A DNA stretch of 5,870 nucleotides from Thermoplasmata archaeon (lineage in GTDB: Bacteria; Actinomycetota; Acidimicrobiia; Acidimicrobiales; Acidimicrobiaceae), in contig JAKBHQ010000068.1 of the NCBI GenBank assembly GCA_021836665.1, positions 1-5,870 of the forward strand. The letters are read 5' to 3'. Positions within the stretch are counted from its first letter, which is position 1. Each line of letters begins with the position of its first letter. Below the pieces are notes generated by a model. It had not been told where the DNA came from. It did not search any database and saw only the letters and a program-made list of their open reading frames with translations. Below are positions 1 through 5,870 of this stretch, in pieces. Both the position numbers and the translations under genes were made by a program.

Positions 1-1
1 A

Positions 2-1480
2 GCCTTTGCCGTGGGTGACGCGGATCAGTCCGTCTATCGGTTCAGGGGGGCGAATGTCGGAAATATTTTGGAATTTGAGCGAAACTTTCCAGACGCCAAA
101 TTGATAAAGCTGGAACAGAACTACCGCTCAACTTCGATAATTTTGGACGCTGCAAACTCGCTGATCTCCTTCAACAACGGACGTATTCCAAAGAACCTGT
201 GGACAGAGATGAAGGGAGGTCGACGCATCTCCCTGATCGAGGCCGATACCGACACTGAAGAAGCGCGCAATATCGTAGGTGCGATTACCTACGAAGTTGA
301 AAATGAGCATAGAAGCTTTGGCGAGATCGCCGTTTTGTACCGAGCCAATGCGCAAAGCCGACTAATTGAGCAGCAACTAGTTAGGCAGTCGATACCGTAT
401 GGAGTCGTTGGAGGTCCACGCTTCTACGACCGCAAGGAGATCAAAGATGCGATTTCCTACCTACGGCTCGTTGTAAACCCATCGGACGAGATCTCGCTAA
501 GAAGGGCGATAAATGTGCCCAAGAGAGGAGTGGGCGAGGTCACCTTGGGGAAGGCCATAGTGTTCGCTAACGATGCCGGTATTGACATCCTTCGTGCCTT
601 CGACTCTCCAAAGGCTTTTGGTGCTTCAAACAGGGCCTCATCCGAGATTTTGCGATTTTCCAATCTGATCAAGGAGTTGGCCAGAATGGTTGAGAGCGAG
701 ACAAAGCCCCGCGAGATACTCGAGTACCTTTTAGCTGAGAGTGGATTGCACCAGGAGATTGCATCCGAGCCTAAGCGTGAAGCAGAATCGCGGCTAGAAA
801 ATCTAGAGGAGCTAGTGCGGCTTGCCTCAGATTTTGAGTCCTTGGAAGGATTTTTGGAAGAGACAGCCTTGTATTCGAGTACTGATGAATCAACCTCTGA
901 GCCGAAGGTCAATCTGATGACGCTACATGCAGCGAAGGGTCTTGAGTTTCCAGTAGTTTTCATATCTGGACTCGAGGATGGCGTTTTTCCTCATATGCGG
1001 TCATTTGTGGATCCAGAACAACTTGAAGAGGAGCGAAGACTCTGCTATGTCGGGATAACTCGAGCTAAGGAGAAGCTCTATCTCACTAGGGCCCAACTTA
1101 GAGGTGGGGAATTCAGCGGCCAGTTCCATCCGGCTTCGCGATTCATCGAAGAGATCCCGGCTGACTTGATCGAGGGATCAAAGGTAGTCCAGTCAACTTC
1201 AAGCCCTCGATGGCGAGGTAATTCAGCTAAAAGTGATCAACGCTCCGGTAATTTAGCCGAGTTCAGGCAAAGCTATTTCAAAAGTGACAACTCAGATCAG
1301 GGCTTTGTGAAGGCCCCTTTGGACTACAAGGTTGGGGACGAGGTGTATCACAAGAACTTTGGTGAAGGGGTTGTCGTCGATATGTCAAATCACGGTTCTG
1401 TGCTAGAGGTCTCGGTCAACTTTGTCGGTTTAGGCCAGAAGCGCCTTGATGCCTCGATAGCTAAGTTAAAAAAGATCTGA
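2..1480 (+). CDS. pcrA: ATP-dependent DNA helicase PcrA/UvrD type, 5' partial
   Basis: This is a superfamily 1A 3'-5' DNA helicase, known in the family for nucleotide excision repair, removal of recombinase filaments and plasmid rolling-circle replication; it acts in the cytoplasm on DNA. The reading frame is open from base 2 and ends at TGA 1478-1480, giving 492 codons. Family members are usually about 720-780 residues, so roughly 250-280 N-terminal residues, including the Walker A motif, lie outside the window. The GTG at position 11 is an internal valine, not the start. Visible motifs are motif III (GDADQSVYRFRGA, from 14), motif IV (QNYRST, 116-133), motif V (LMTLHAAKGLEF, 914-949) and motif VI (ERRLCYVGITRAK, 1031-1069, with the arginine finger in GITRA). 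A serine- and charge-rich linker (about 1180-1320) leads to the C-terminal Tudor-like domain typical of PcrA (from about 1322, VGDEVYHKNFGEG). That domain separates PcrA from RecB- or Rep-like relatives. The motif III region resembles actinobacterial PcrA. Confidence 0.95.
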   Translation, partial: AFAVGDADQSVYRFRGANVGNILEFERNFPDAKLIKLEQNYRSTSIILDAANSLISFNNGRIPKNLWTEMKGGRRISLIEADTDTEEARNIVGAITYEVENEHRSFGEIAVLYRANAQSRLIEQQLVRQSIPYGVVGGPRFYDRKEIKDAISYLRLVVNPSDEISLRRAINVPKRGVGEVTLGKAIVFANDAGIDILRAFDSPKAFGASNRASSEILRFSNLIKELARMVESETKPREILEYLLAESGLHQEIASEPKREAESRLENLEELVRLASDFESLEGFLEETALYSSTDESTSEPKVNLMTLHAAKGLEFPVVFISGLEDGVFPHMRSFVDPEQLEEERRLCYVGITRAKEKLYLTRAQLRGGEFSGQFHPASRFIEEIPADLIEGSKVVQSTSSPRWRGNSAKSDQRSGNLAEFRQSYFKSDNSDQGFVKAPLDYKVGDEVYHKNFGEGVVVDMSNHGSVLEVSVNFVGLGQKRLDASIAKLKKI

Positions 1481-1517
1481 AGGATCTCTATATCTAAACC
1501 TGAATTGAACCTCTACT

Positions 1518-1568
1518 CCTGCTCAGCGAGCTCATGGTCTTTTGGTCGCTCAACAGGTGTGTTTGTCG
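1518..1568 (+). terminator. Possible intrinsic terminator after pcrA
   Basis: The arms CCTGCTCAGCGAGC (1518-1531) and GGTCGCTCAACAGG (1544-1557) pair at 11 of 14 positions around a 12-base loop. The following TGTGTTTGT is only partly T-rich. The hairpin lies 37 bases after the pcrA stop, where a terminator would be expected. The mismatches and weak U tract make this a tentative call. Confidence 0.3.
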
Positions 1569-1575
1569 AGTTCAT

Positions 1576-1603
1576 TTGTTTATTTAGAAATAAGAGCTAT
1601 AAA
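1576..1603 (+). promoter_or_regulatory. Candidate promoter for the acyl-CoA ligase gene
   Basis: This is the most AT-rich stretch of the gap between pcrA and the ligase gene. It contains TATAAA (1598-1603) as a possible -10 box, five of six bases matching TATAAT. Sixteen bases upstream is TTGTTT (1576-1581), a poor -35 match (three of six). Transcription would begin near 1610, giving a leader of about 60-70 bases before the ligase start. The position between a possible terminator and the next gene fits, but the -35 is weak. Confidence 0.3.
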
Positions 1604-1667
1604 ATAAAGCCTTGGGTTATGTTCGAAACAGCAGAGATACCGTTTCATACTGGTTGACTAGTAGTAA

Positions 1668-3197
1668 GTGTTTATTGATATGTCAGTCGGTTCAGCCATT
1701 AGCTCTGTAGAGACCCTAGGTCACTTGATGTCGCAGGTGTCTTCTCGATATGGCGAAAGAGTCATGGTTGTGGAGACAAATGGCAGGCAGCTCAGCTTTT
1801 CCCAAGCTGAGGAGTTAGTCGAACGCCTATCAAATGGGGTCGCTAAAGAGGTATTACCTGGTCAGCGCGTGGTTATCAATTTGGCTAATGGCTACGACTT
1901 GTTTTTTGCTTGTTTGGGTGTAGCGCGAGCCGGAGCGGTGGCAGTACCTTTGAGCGACCAGCTGACAAAGGTCGAGGTAGAGCGGATCATCGAAGAGTGT
2001 GACCCCGCATTAGTCGTTACTTCTCTTGACCAGATCTATGGCGATCTTGGCGAACCTGAAATTCACATTGACAAACATTCGACGGCGGCAATTTTTTATA
2101 CATCTGGAACTACCGGAAGACCAAAGGGAGTAGAGCTAAGCCACAAGGCTCTTCTGGACAGATTGAATTTGATGGGCGTGATCGGCCTGGTTGGCCCGCA
2201 GAGCGCCGCTTTTGGCCTCCCTTTATCACATCTAATGGGCTTCATCTTTGCTCTATCCATGGCAATGGCTGGCTACAGGGTCTATTTCTTTCAGAAGTTC
2301 GATCCAAAAGCCGTTCTTGACATAATCGAGGAGAAGCGACCCCAGATATTTGCTGGTGTTCCAGCTATGTACCGCCTCCTGCTTGAAGCCGGTGCGGAAA
2401 GCAGGAGGCTAAGTTCCATAAATGTTTGGTATTCTTCGGCGGACGCGATGCCAACCGATTTGGCGAGGAAATTTCAAGATTTTGGATCGGCCGTTTCTTT
2501 TGGCTTTGCATCCTCTCTCGGGTCAGCCGCTTTTATAGAGGGCTATGGCATGGTTGAGCTTGGAGGCGCAGTAGCGACGAGAATGTTTCCATCGATGCCA
2601 TTCAAGTCGGCGGCCATCCCGGCGGCATTTCGTGAGCTATTGGACAATGCCGGAATTGGAATACCATTTGGAGGAGCCGAACTCAAAGTATCAGACGCAA
2701 ATGGTTCCGAGGTTGCCCCCGGCACGGTTGGTGAACTTTGGGTCAGAAATGAAGGCTCGCTTAAGGGATATTTCAAAGATAAGAGCGCAACTGACGCGAT
2801 TCTTGCAAACGACGGGTGGGTACGAACTGGTGATTTGGCTCGTCGTGGCCCATTTGGAACCGTCTATTTTGTCGGACGTGCCAAGGATGTGATCAAATCC
2901 GGGGGATACTCTGTCTACGCTAGGGAGGTCGAAGCTGTACTTGAAGGCCATCCAGATGTCGCTGAAGCCTCTGTATTGGGCCTCGAAGACGCGAAAATGG
3001 GCGAAGTGCCGGTCGCTGCTGTACGATTGATGCCGAAGAGCAAAATCAGTGTTGCAGAGATTGCATCGTGGTGCCAAGACAATCTTGCACACTATAAAGT
3101 TCCTCGACAGATCAAGATTGTGGATATTCTTCCGAGGACCGATACGGCTAAGGTGAAGAGGGATCAGCTCCGAGAGCTCTTTGAACCCGAGAAGTGA
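1668..3197 (+). CDS. Acyl-CoA ligase (class I adenylate-forming enzyme)
   Basis: This cytoplasmic enzyme is expected to activate a carboxylic acid with ATP to an acyl-adenylate and transfer it to CoA. Its 509 residues fit the usual length. Visible signatures are the A3 phosphate-binding loop (YTSGTTGRPKG, residues 144-154), a PLSHLMG segment with His188, the A5 motif (GYGMVE, 292-297), the A7 motif (RTGD, 386-389), the A8 hinge (GRAKDVIKSGG, from 403) and the A10 lysine (PRTDTAKVKR, Lys495). The A5 motif has valine where most relatives have threonine (YGxTE). The segment before A5 is rich in Ser, Ala, Gly and Phe. No phosphopantetheine-carrier domain follows, so it is a free ligase and not a peptide-synthetase module. 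The substrate cannot be read from sequence; a medium- or short-chain, branched or aromatic acid are all possible. The start may be GTG 1668 or in-frame ATG 1680; neither has a clear ribosome binding site, and only four residues separate them. The gene lies just upstream of a CoA-mutase subunit gene. Confidence 0.88.
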   Translation: MFIDMSVGSAISSVETLGHLMSQVSSRYGERVMVVETNGRQLSFSQAEELVERLSNGVAKEVLPGQRVVINLANGYDLFFACLGVARAGAVAVPLSDQLTKVEVERIIEECDPALVVTSLDQIYGDLGEPEIHIDKHSTAAIFYTSGTTGRPKGVELSHKALLDRLNLMGVIGLVGPQSAAFGLPLSHLMGFIFALSMAMAGYRVYFFQKFDPKAVLDIIEEKRPQIFAGVPAMYRLLLEAGAESRRLSSINVWYSSADAMPTDLARKFQDFGSAVSFGFASSLGSAAFIEGYGMVELGGAVATRMFPSMPFKSAAIPAAFRELLDNAGIGIPFGGAELKVSDANGSEVAPGTVGELWVRNEGSLKGYFKDKSATDAILANDGWVRTGDLARRGPFGTVYFVGRAKDVIKSGGYSVYAREVEAVLEGHPDVAEASVLGLEDAKMGEVPVAAVRLMPKSKISVAEIASWCQDNLAHYKVPRQIKIVDILPRTDTAKVKRDQLRELFEPEK

Positions 3198-3331
3198 TCA
3201 GTTTTTTCAACTTTCAGACGGGGTTAACCTGTTGTCGGGATTTGGTTGGACTTCAGATTTAGAAGGGCAAAAAATGCACTTTGACGGGCGGGTTTTTTCT
3301 CAACTCGATTTGATGGGTAGTATTTGAGGCC

Positions 3332-3745
3332 GTGGAACGTCGTTATCGTGTAGTAGTCGCAAAGCCTGGACTAGATGGGCATGATCGTGGGGCCAAAGTT
3401 ATAGCTAGGGCCCTGCGGGACGCTGGATTTGAGGTCATATACACAGGCCTCCATCAGACGGCGGAGCAGGTCGTTCAGACGGTAGTTCAAGAGGATGCCG
3501 ACGCTTTAGGCCTTTCACTTCTTTCAGGAGCCCACCTTACGCTCATTCCTCGAATTATTGAGGGCCTCAAAGAGCAGGGGGCGAACGATGTAGTGGTTGT
3601 CGTTGGGGGGATCATCCCCGACGCAGATATTCCTAGATTGAAAGAAGCTGGGGTGTCCGAGGTCTTCACCCCGGGCGCACCGCTTCCCCAGATCTCTGAA
3701 TGGCTTGAGAAAGCGCTTGATGAGAGGGAAATAAGGCTTTCATAG
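3332..3745 (+). CDS. Stand-alone B12-binding subunit of an acyl-CoA mutase (McmB/IcmB-like)
   Basis: This 137-residue protein is a complete adenosylcobalamin-binding domain of the methylmalonyl-CoA mutase C-terminal family. It would bind the cofactor base-off/His-on and pair with a separate catalytic TIM-barrel subunit. The full family signature is present with normal spacing: DGHDRG (residues 15-20, His17 as the lower cobalt ligand), 41 residues later SLL (62-64), and after 27 more residues GG (92-93). No catalytic barrel domain is attached and no large subunit lies in the window. The partner could be methylmalonyl-CoA, isobutyryl-CoA or 2-hydroxyisobutyryl-CoA mutase. The position upstream of sucCD suits succinyl-CoA metabolism, while the memory of IcmB near pcrA and sucCD in Streptomyces suits isobutyryl-CoA mutase. 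GTG 3332 is the only usable start because an in-frame TGA lies at 3311-3313. GAGG at 3326-3329 is only two bases from the start, too close for a normal ribosome binding site. Confidence 0.92.
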   Translation: MERRYRVVVAKPGLDGHDRGAKVIARALRDAGFEVIYTGLHQTAEQVVQTVVQEDADALGLSLLSGAHLTLIPRIIEGLKEQGANDVVVVVGGIIPDADIPRLKEAGVSEVFTPGAPLPQISEWLEKALDEREIRLS

Positions 3746-3756
3746 GAGCCATCTTG

Positions 3757-3786
3757 GCGGCTAGCCGCGTTTTGACAATTTTTTAG
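3757..3786 (+). terminator. GC-rich palindrome plus T tracts between the B12 subunit gene and sucC
   Basis: GCGGCTAGCCGC (3757-3768) is a perfect 12-base palindrome. It could form a 4-bp GC stem with a CTAG loop, and it is followed by TTTT (3770-3773) and TTTTTT (3779-3784). It begins 11 bases after the TAG that ends the B12 subunit gene, as a terminator would. The stem is short, so termination would be weak or partial, and the palindrome could instead be a protein-binding site. Confidence 0.25.
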
Positions 3787-3796
3787 TGTTGTGGAT

Positions 3797-3802
3797 GAAA
3801 GG
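3797..3802 (+). promoter_or_regulatory. Ribosome binding site supporting the TTG start of sucC
   Basis: GAAAGG at 3797-3802 lies 10 bases before TTG 3813. An in-frame TAG at 3810-3812 directly precedes the TTG, so no longer N-terminus is possible. The protein from this TTG begins MDLFEYQ, which matches the conserved start of SucC proteins. The spacing is slightly long and the match to the Shine-Dalgarno consensus is moderate. Confidence 0.5.
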
Positions 3803-3812
3803 CTGATGATAG

Positions 3813-4967
3813 TTGGATCTTTTCGAGTATCAAGGGAAGCAGTACTTTGCTCGTTATGACATACCCACTTCGCCCGGCGGAGTGGCGGATAGCGTAGGCG
3901 AGGCGATCGAACAGGCTAAGGCCGCAGGGTTTCCCGCCGTCGTAAAGGCCCAGGTTCAAGTGGGAGGCCGCGGGAAGGCAGGCGGAATCCGACTGGTGAA
4001 CAATGAACAAGAGGCGAAGGAAGCAGCCGAGTTCATCTTGGGACTAGACATCAAAGGTCACGTGGTCAAGCGCCTGTGGATAGAGCACGCCTCGGACATC
4101 AAAAAGGAATACTATGCCAGCTTCACGCTGGATCGAAATGCGAAACTTCACCTAGCCATGGTTTCGGCCAAGGGAGGGGTCGATATTGAAGAGGTGGCTG
4201 TAACCGATCCTGAAGCTATCAAGCGGCTTCACATTAACCCTATTGATGGAATCAGCTACGATCAGGCCTTAGAGCTTGCCAAATCGGCCGGAATTGACCA
4301 AGAGGCACTCGAAGGTGTTGCAGACGTTTTGGTGAAGCTATACGAGTGCTACACCCTGGGTGATGCCGATCTGGCCGAAATTAATCCCCTCATCCTCACG
4401 CCCCAAGGTAAGGTTCACGCACTGGACGCCAAGGTGACCTTGGACGACGCCGCAGCGTTTAGACACCCCGAGTGGGAAGCCTTCAGGGGAGTTTCAGAAC
4501 TTGACGGCCGGGAGCGGCTGGCCAAAGAGAAGCACCTGAACTATATCGGACTGGACGGCTCTGTCGGTATTATTGCAAACGGCGCCGGACTTGCTATGTC
4601 GACGCTGGACGTCGTGAACCAGGTGGGCGGGACCGCCGCCAACTTCCTTGATCTCGGGGGTGGCGCAGGGGCGGACGTAATGTCGGCGGCTCTTGAGGTA
4701 ATCAACACCGACGACAGGGTGGAAGTCGTCCTCGTAAATATCTTTGGCGGCATAACCCGCTGTGACGAAGTGGCAAAGGGAATAGTAGATGCCCTCTCTA
4801 GCGTCGAGATGCGTAGTCCGATTGTGATCCGGCTAGACGGCACTAATGCCGACGAAGGGCGAAAGATTCTCGCTGATGCCGACCTTAGGGGGGTCATAAT
4901 CGAAAAGACGATGATAGGAGCCGCCAAGAGGGCGGTAGAGATCGTAGATGAGGGAGCCTCAAAGTGA
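3813..4967 (+). CDS. sucC: Succinyl-CoA synthetase beta subunit
   Basis: SucC is the nucleotide- and Mg-binding subunit of succinyl-CoA synthetase (succinate-CoA ligase), which couples succinyl-CoA cleavage to ATP or GTP formation in the citric acid cycle. The 384 residues match the usual length of about 385-395. An N-terminal ATP-grasp domain holds Lys45 and the glycine-rich loop GGRGKAGG (residues 51-58). The Mg ligands correspond to Asn191 in EINPL and Asp205 in ALDAK; their 14-residue separation equals that of Asn199 and Asp213 in E. coli. The C-terminal CoA-ligase domain shows [17 protein letters not shown] and [10 protein letters not shown]. The [14 protein letters not shown] region and the EEYY-like KKEYYASF segment resemble actinobacterial SucC more than the E. 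coli protein. ATP versus GTP preference cannot be decided by eye. It starts at a TTG fixed by the preceding stop codon and overlaps sucD by four bases, so the two subunits are probably translationally coupled. Confidence 0.97.
   Translation: MDLFEYQGKQYFARYDIPTSPGGVADSVGEAIEQAKAAGFPAVVKAQVQVGGRGKAGGIRLVNNEQEAKEAAEFILGLDIKGHVVKRLWIEHASDIKKEYYASFTLDRNAKLHLAMVSAKGGVDIEEVAVTDPEAIKRLHINPIDGISYDQALELAKSAGIDQEALEGVADVLVKLYECYTLGDADLAEINPLILTPQGKVHALDAKVTLDDAAAFRHPEWEAFRGVSELDGRERLAKEKHLNYIGLDGSVGIIANGAGLAMSTLDVVNQVGGTAANFLDLGGGAGADVMSAALEVINTDDRVEVVLVNIFGGITRCDEVAKGIVDALSSVEMRSPIVIRLDGTNADEGRKILADADLRGVIIEKTMIGAAKRAVEIVDEGASK
4950..4956 (+). promoter_or_regulatory. Ribosome binding site of sucD inside the sucC end
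   Basis: GAGGGAG at 4950-4956 is seven bases before the GTG start of sucD. It is the best Shine-Dalgarno match in the window and lies within the last codons of sucC. It supports the GTG at 4964 as the true start. Confidence 0.7.
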
Positions 4968-5848
4968 GCATCTTTGTAGATGAAAACACCAAAGTTATAG
5001 TCCAAGGTATAACCGGTAGTCAGGGTAAGTTTCACGGACTCCGGAATAAGGCATACGGCACCAAGGTGGTAGGAGGTGTCACTCCAGGAAAGGGTGGGAC
5101 TGACGTCGAGGGGGTGCCTGTATTTGACTCGGTTCAAGACGCAGTTGCCGCTACCGGGGCTACTGCATCGTTCATTGTTGTTCCTCCGAGGTTTGCTCCT
5201 GAGGCGATCCTTGAGGCAGCCGCTGCAGGGATCGGTTTTATCGTCTGTATCACGGAATATATTCCCGCCAAGGACGAGGCGATGGTGTTCAACGTTCTGC
5301 GTCGCAACTATCCGGGGACTAGGCTTCTCGGACCGAACTGCCCAGGGATCCTTTCTCCTGGAAAGTGCAATATTGGAATCACGTCTGGGGACATCGCACT
5401 AGCTGGCGGCCCTGTCGGGATTGTTTCCCGCTCGGGGACACTCACATATCAGGCGCTTAACGAACTTTCCTTGAAAGGAGTGGGCCAGACGACCTGCGTG
5501 GGCATTGGTGGCGATCCCGTGCCAGGAACCACCTTTATCGATTGCCTTGCGGCCTTCGAGCAGGATCCGGAGACCAAAGCCGTGCTCATGTTTGGTGAGA
5601 TTGGCGGGTCAGACGAAGAAAAGGCGGCAGCCTTTATCAAAGAGAACGTGACTAAGCCAGTTGTTACCTACATAGCTGGTGTGACGGCTCCTCCTGGCAA
5701 AAAGATGGGACACGCCGGAGCAATCGTTTCGGGAGGTATGGGTACCGCTCAGGCAAAGATGGAAGCCTTAGCGGAAGCTGGGGTACACGTGGCCCGTAAT
5801 CCTACCGAAGCTGGCGAGATCATGGTCGACATCGTGAAGGGCCTTTAG
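4964..5848 (+). CDS. sucD: Succinyl-CoA synthetase alpha subunit
   Basis: SucD binds CoA and carries the phosphohistidine intermediate of succinyl-CoA synthetase; it pairs with SucC as a heterodimer or heterotetramer. The 294 residues match the usual length of about 290. An N-terminal Rossmann-type CoA-binding domain starts with [11 protein letters not shown] (residues 14-24). GPNCPG (around Cys126) and [10 protein letters not shown] follow. The C-terminal ligase domain has [10 protein letters not shown], then Glu212 in FGEIGG, which corresponds to the E. coli glutamate that contacts the active histidine. The phosphorylated His250 is in MGHAGAI, corresponding to E. coli His246. All catalytic residues I can locate are intact. 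The GTG start at 4964 shares GTGA with the sucC stop (TGA 4965-4967) and has a good ribosome binding site. It ends at TAG 5846-5848. I see no terminator in the remaining 22 bases, so transcription may continue beyond the window. Confidence 0.97.
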   Translation: MSIFVDENTKVIVQGITGSQGKFHGLRNKAYGTKVVGGVTPGKGGTDVEGVPVFDSVQDAVAATGATASFIVVPPRFAPEAILEAAAAGIGFIVCITEYIPAKDEAMVFNVLRRNYPGTRLLGPNCPGILSPGKCNIGITSGDIALAGGPVGIVSRSGTLTYQALNELSLKGVGQTTCVGIGGDPVPGTTFIDCLAAFEQDPETKAVLMFGEIGGSDEEKAAAFIKENVTKPVVTYIAGVTAPPGKKMGHAGAIVSGGMGTAQAKMEALAEAGVHVARNPTEAGEIMVDIVKGL

Positions 5849-5870
5849 CTAGCGTTCTTGGCGAAGTATT

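Noticed and set aside
11..13. GTG as a start codon for the helicase
   Set aside because: The frame continues upstream to the window edge as AFA-VGDADQS, which is the middle of a conserved helicase motif, so the gene is cut by the window and does not begin here.
457..963. Open frame of 168 codons on the minus strand opposite pcrA
   Set aside because: It is fully contained in the conserved helicase coding region and its serine-rich translation resembles no family I know.
3202..3207. Six T's just after the ligase stop codon as a terminator tract
   Set aside because: The sequence before it gives no stable GC stem; the AGCTC/GAGCT pairing at 3167-3179 lies inside the coding end and is too far from the T run.
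3287..3300. GGGCGGG followed by six T's as an intrinsic terminator of the ligase gene
   Set aside because: No complementary C-rich arm lies upstream, so no GC stem can form before the T run; the A run at 3269-3274 could pair only with the T's themselves.
3198..3331. Possible cobalamin riboswitch upstream of the B12-binding subunit gene
   Set aside because: The 134-base gap is shorter than a typical cobalamin riboswitch, and I see no B12 box or compact multi-stem core.
4541..5137. Long open frame on the minus strand (198 codons) opposite sucC and sucD
   Set aside because: It lies antisense across the sucC/sucD junction, both strongly conserved genes, and its translation is low in recognisable domains and rich in Ser/Thr/Pro, as expected of a reverse-strand shadow.
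5848..5853. GCTAGC at the sucD end repeating the centre of the palindrome before sucC
   Set aside because: A six-base match is expected by chance, and the flanking bases do not extend into a shared repeat.

Overview
This window looks like ordinary chromosomal DNA from a bacterium of moderate GC content, most likely an actinobacterium. The PcrA, SucC and SucD proteins read like actinobacterial versions. The order pcrA, then a stand-alone B12-binding mutase subunit, then sucC-sucD resembles the neighbourhood I remember from Streptomyces, where the small mutase subunit is called IcmB and genes are interposed. The base composition is well below that of Streptomyces: 60-base rows counted by hand give about 47% GC in pcrA and the ligase and nearer 58% in sucCD. 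A moderate-GC lineage such as an acidimicrobial relative is possible, but that is a guess. All five protein genes lie on the + strand.

Layout. Positions 2-1480 hold the C-terminal two thirds of a PcrA/UvrD-type DNA helicase, cut by the left window edge. Positions 1481-1667 are a gap with an imperfect hairpin that may end pcrA transcription and an AT-rich stretch that may hold a promoter. Positions 1668-3197 encode a class I adenylate-forming acyl-CoA ligase. A 134-base gap follows. Positions 3332-3745 encode a 137-residue stand-alone adenosylcobalamin-binding subunit of an acyl-CoA mutase. A 67-base gap contains a GC-rich palindrome and T tracts. Positions 3813-4967 (sucC) and 4964-5848 (sucD) encode the beta and alpha subunits of succinyl-CoA synthetase and overlap by four bases. 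The last 22 bases hold nothing I recognise.

How the genes may work together. Apart from pcrA, the genes share a CoA-thioester theme. The ligase would activate a carboxylic acid to its CoA ester. The B12 subunit would carry the cofactor for a carbon-skeleton rearrangement such as methylmalonyl-CoA to succinyl-CoA or isobutyryl-CoA to butyryl-CoA. SucCD interconverts succinyl-CoA and succinate with nucleotide phosphorylation. The catalytic mutase subunit is not in the window, so the B12 subunit's substrate is open.

I found no mobile element, CRISPR array, RNA gene or clearly new system. The points worth a second look are the orphan B12 subunit and its neighbours, a departure from the usual A5 motif in the ligase, and a run of non-ATG starts, some without a convincing ribosome binding site.
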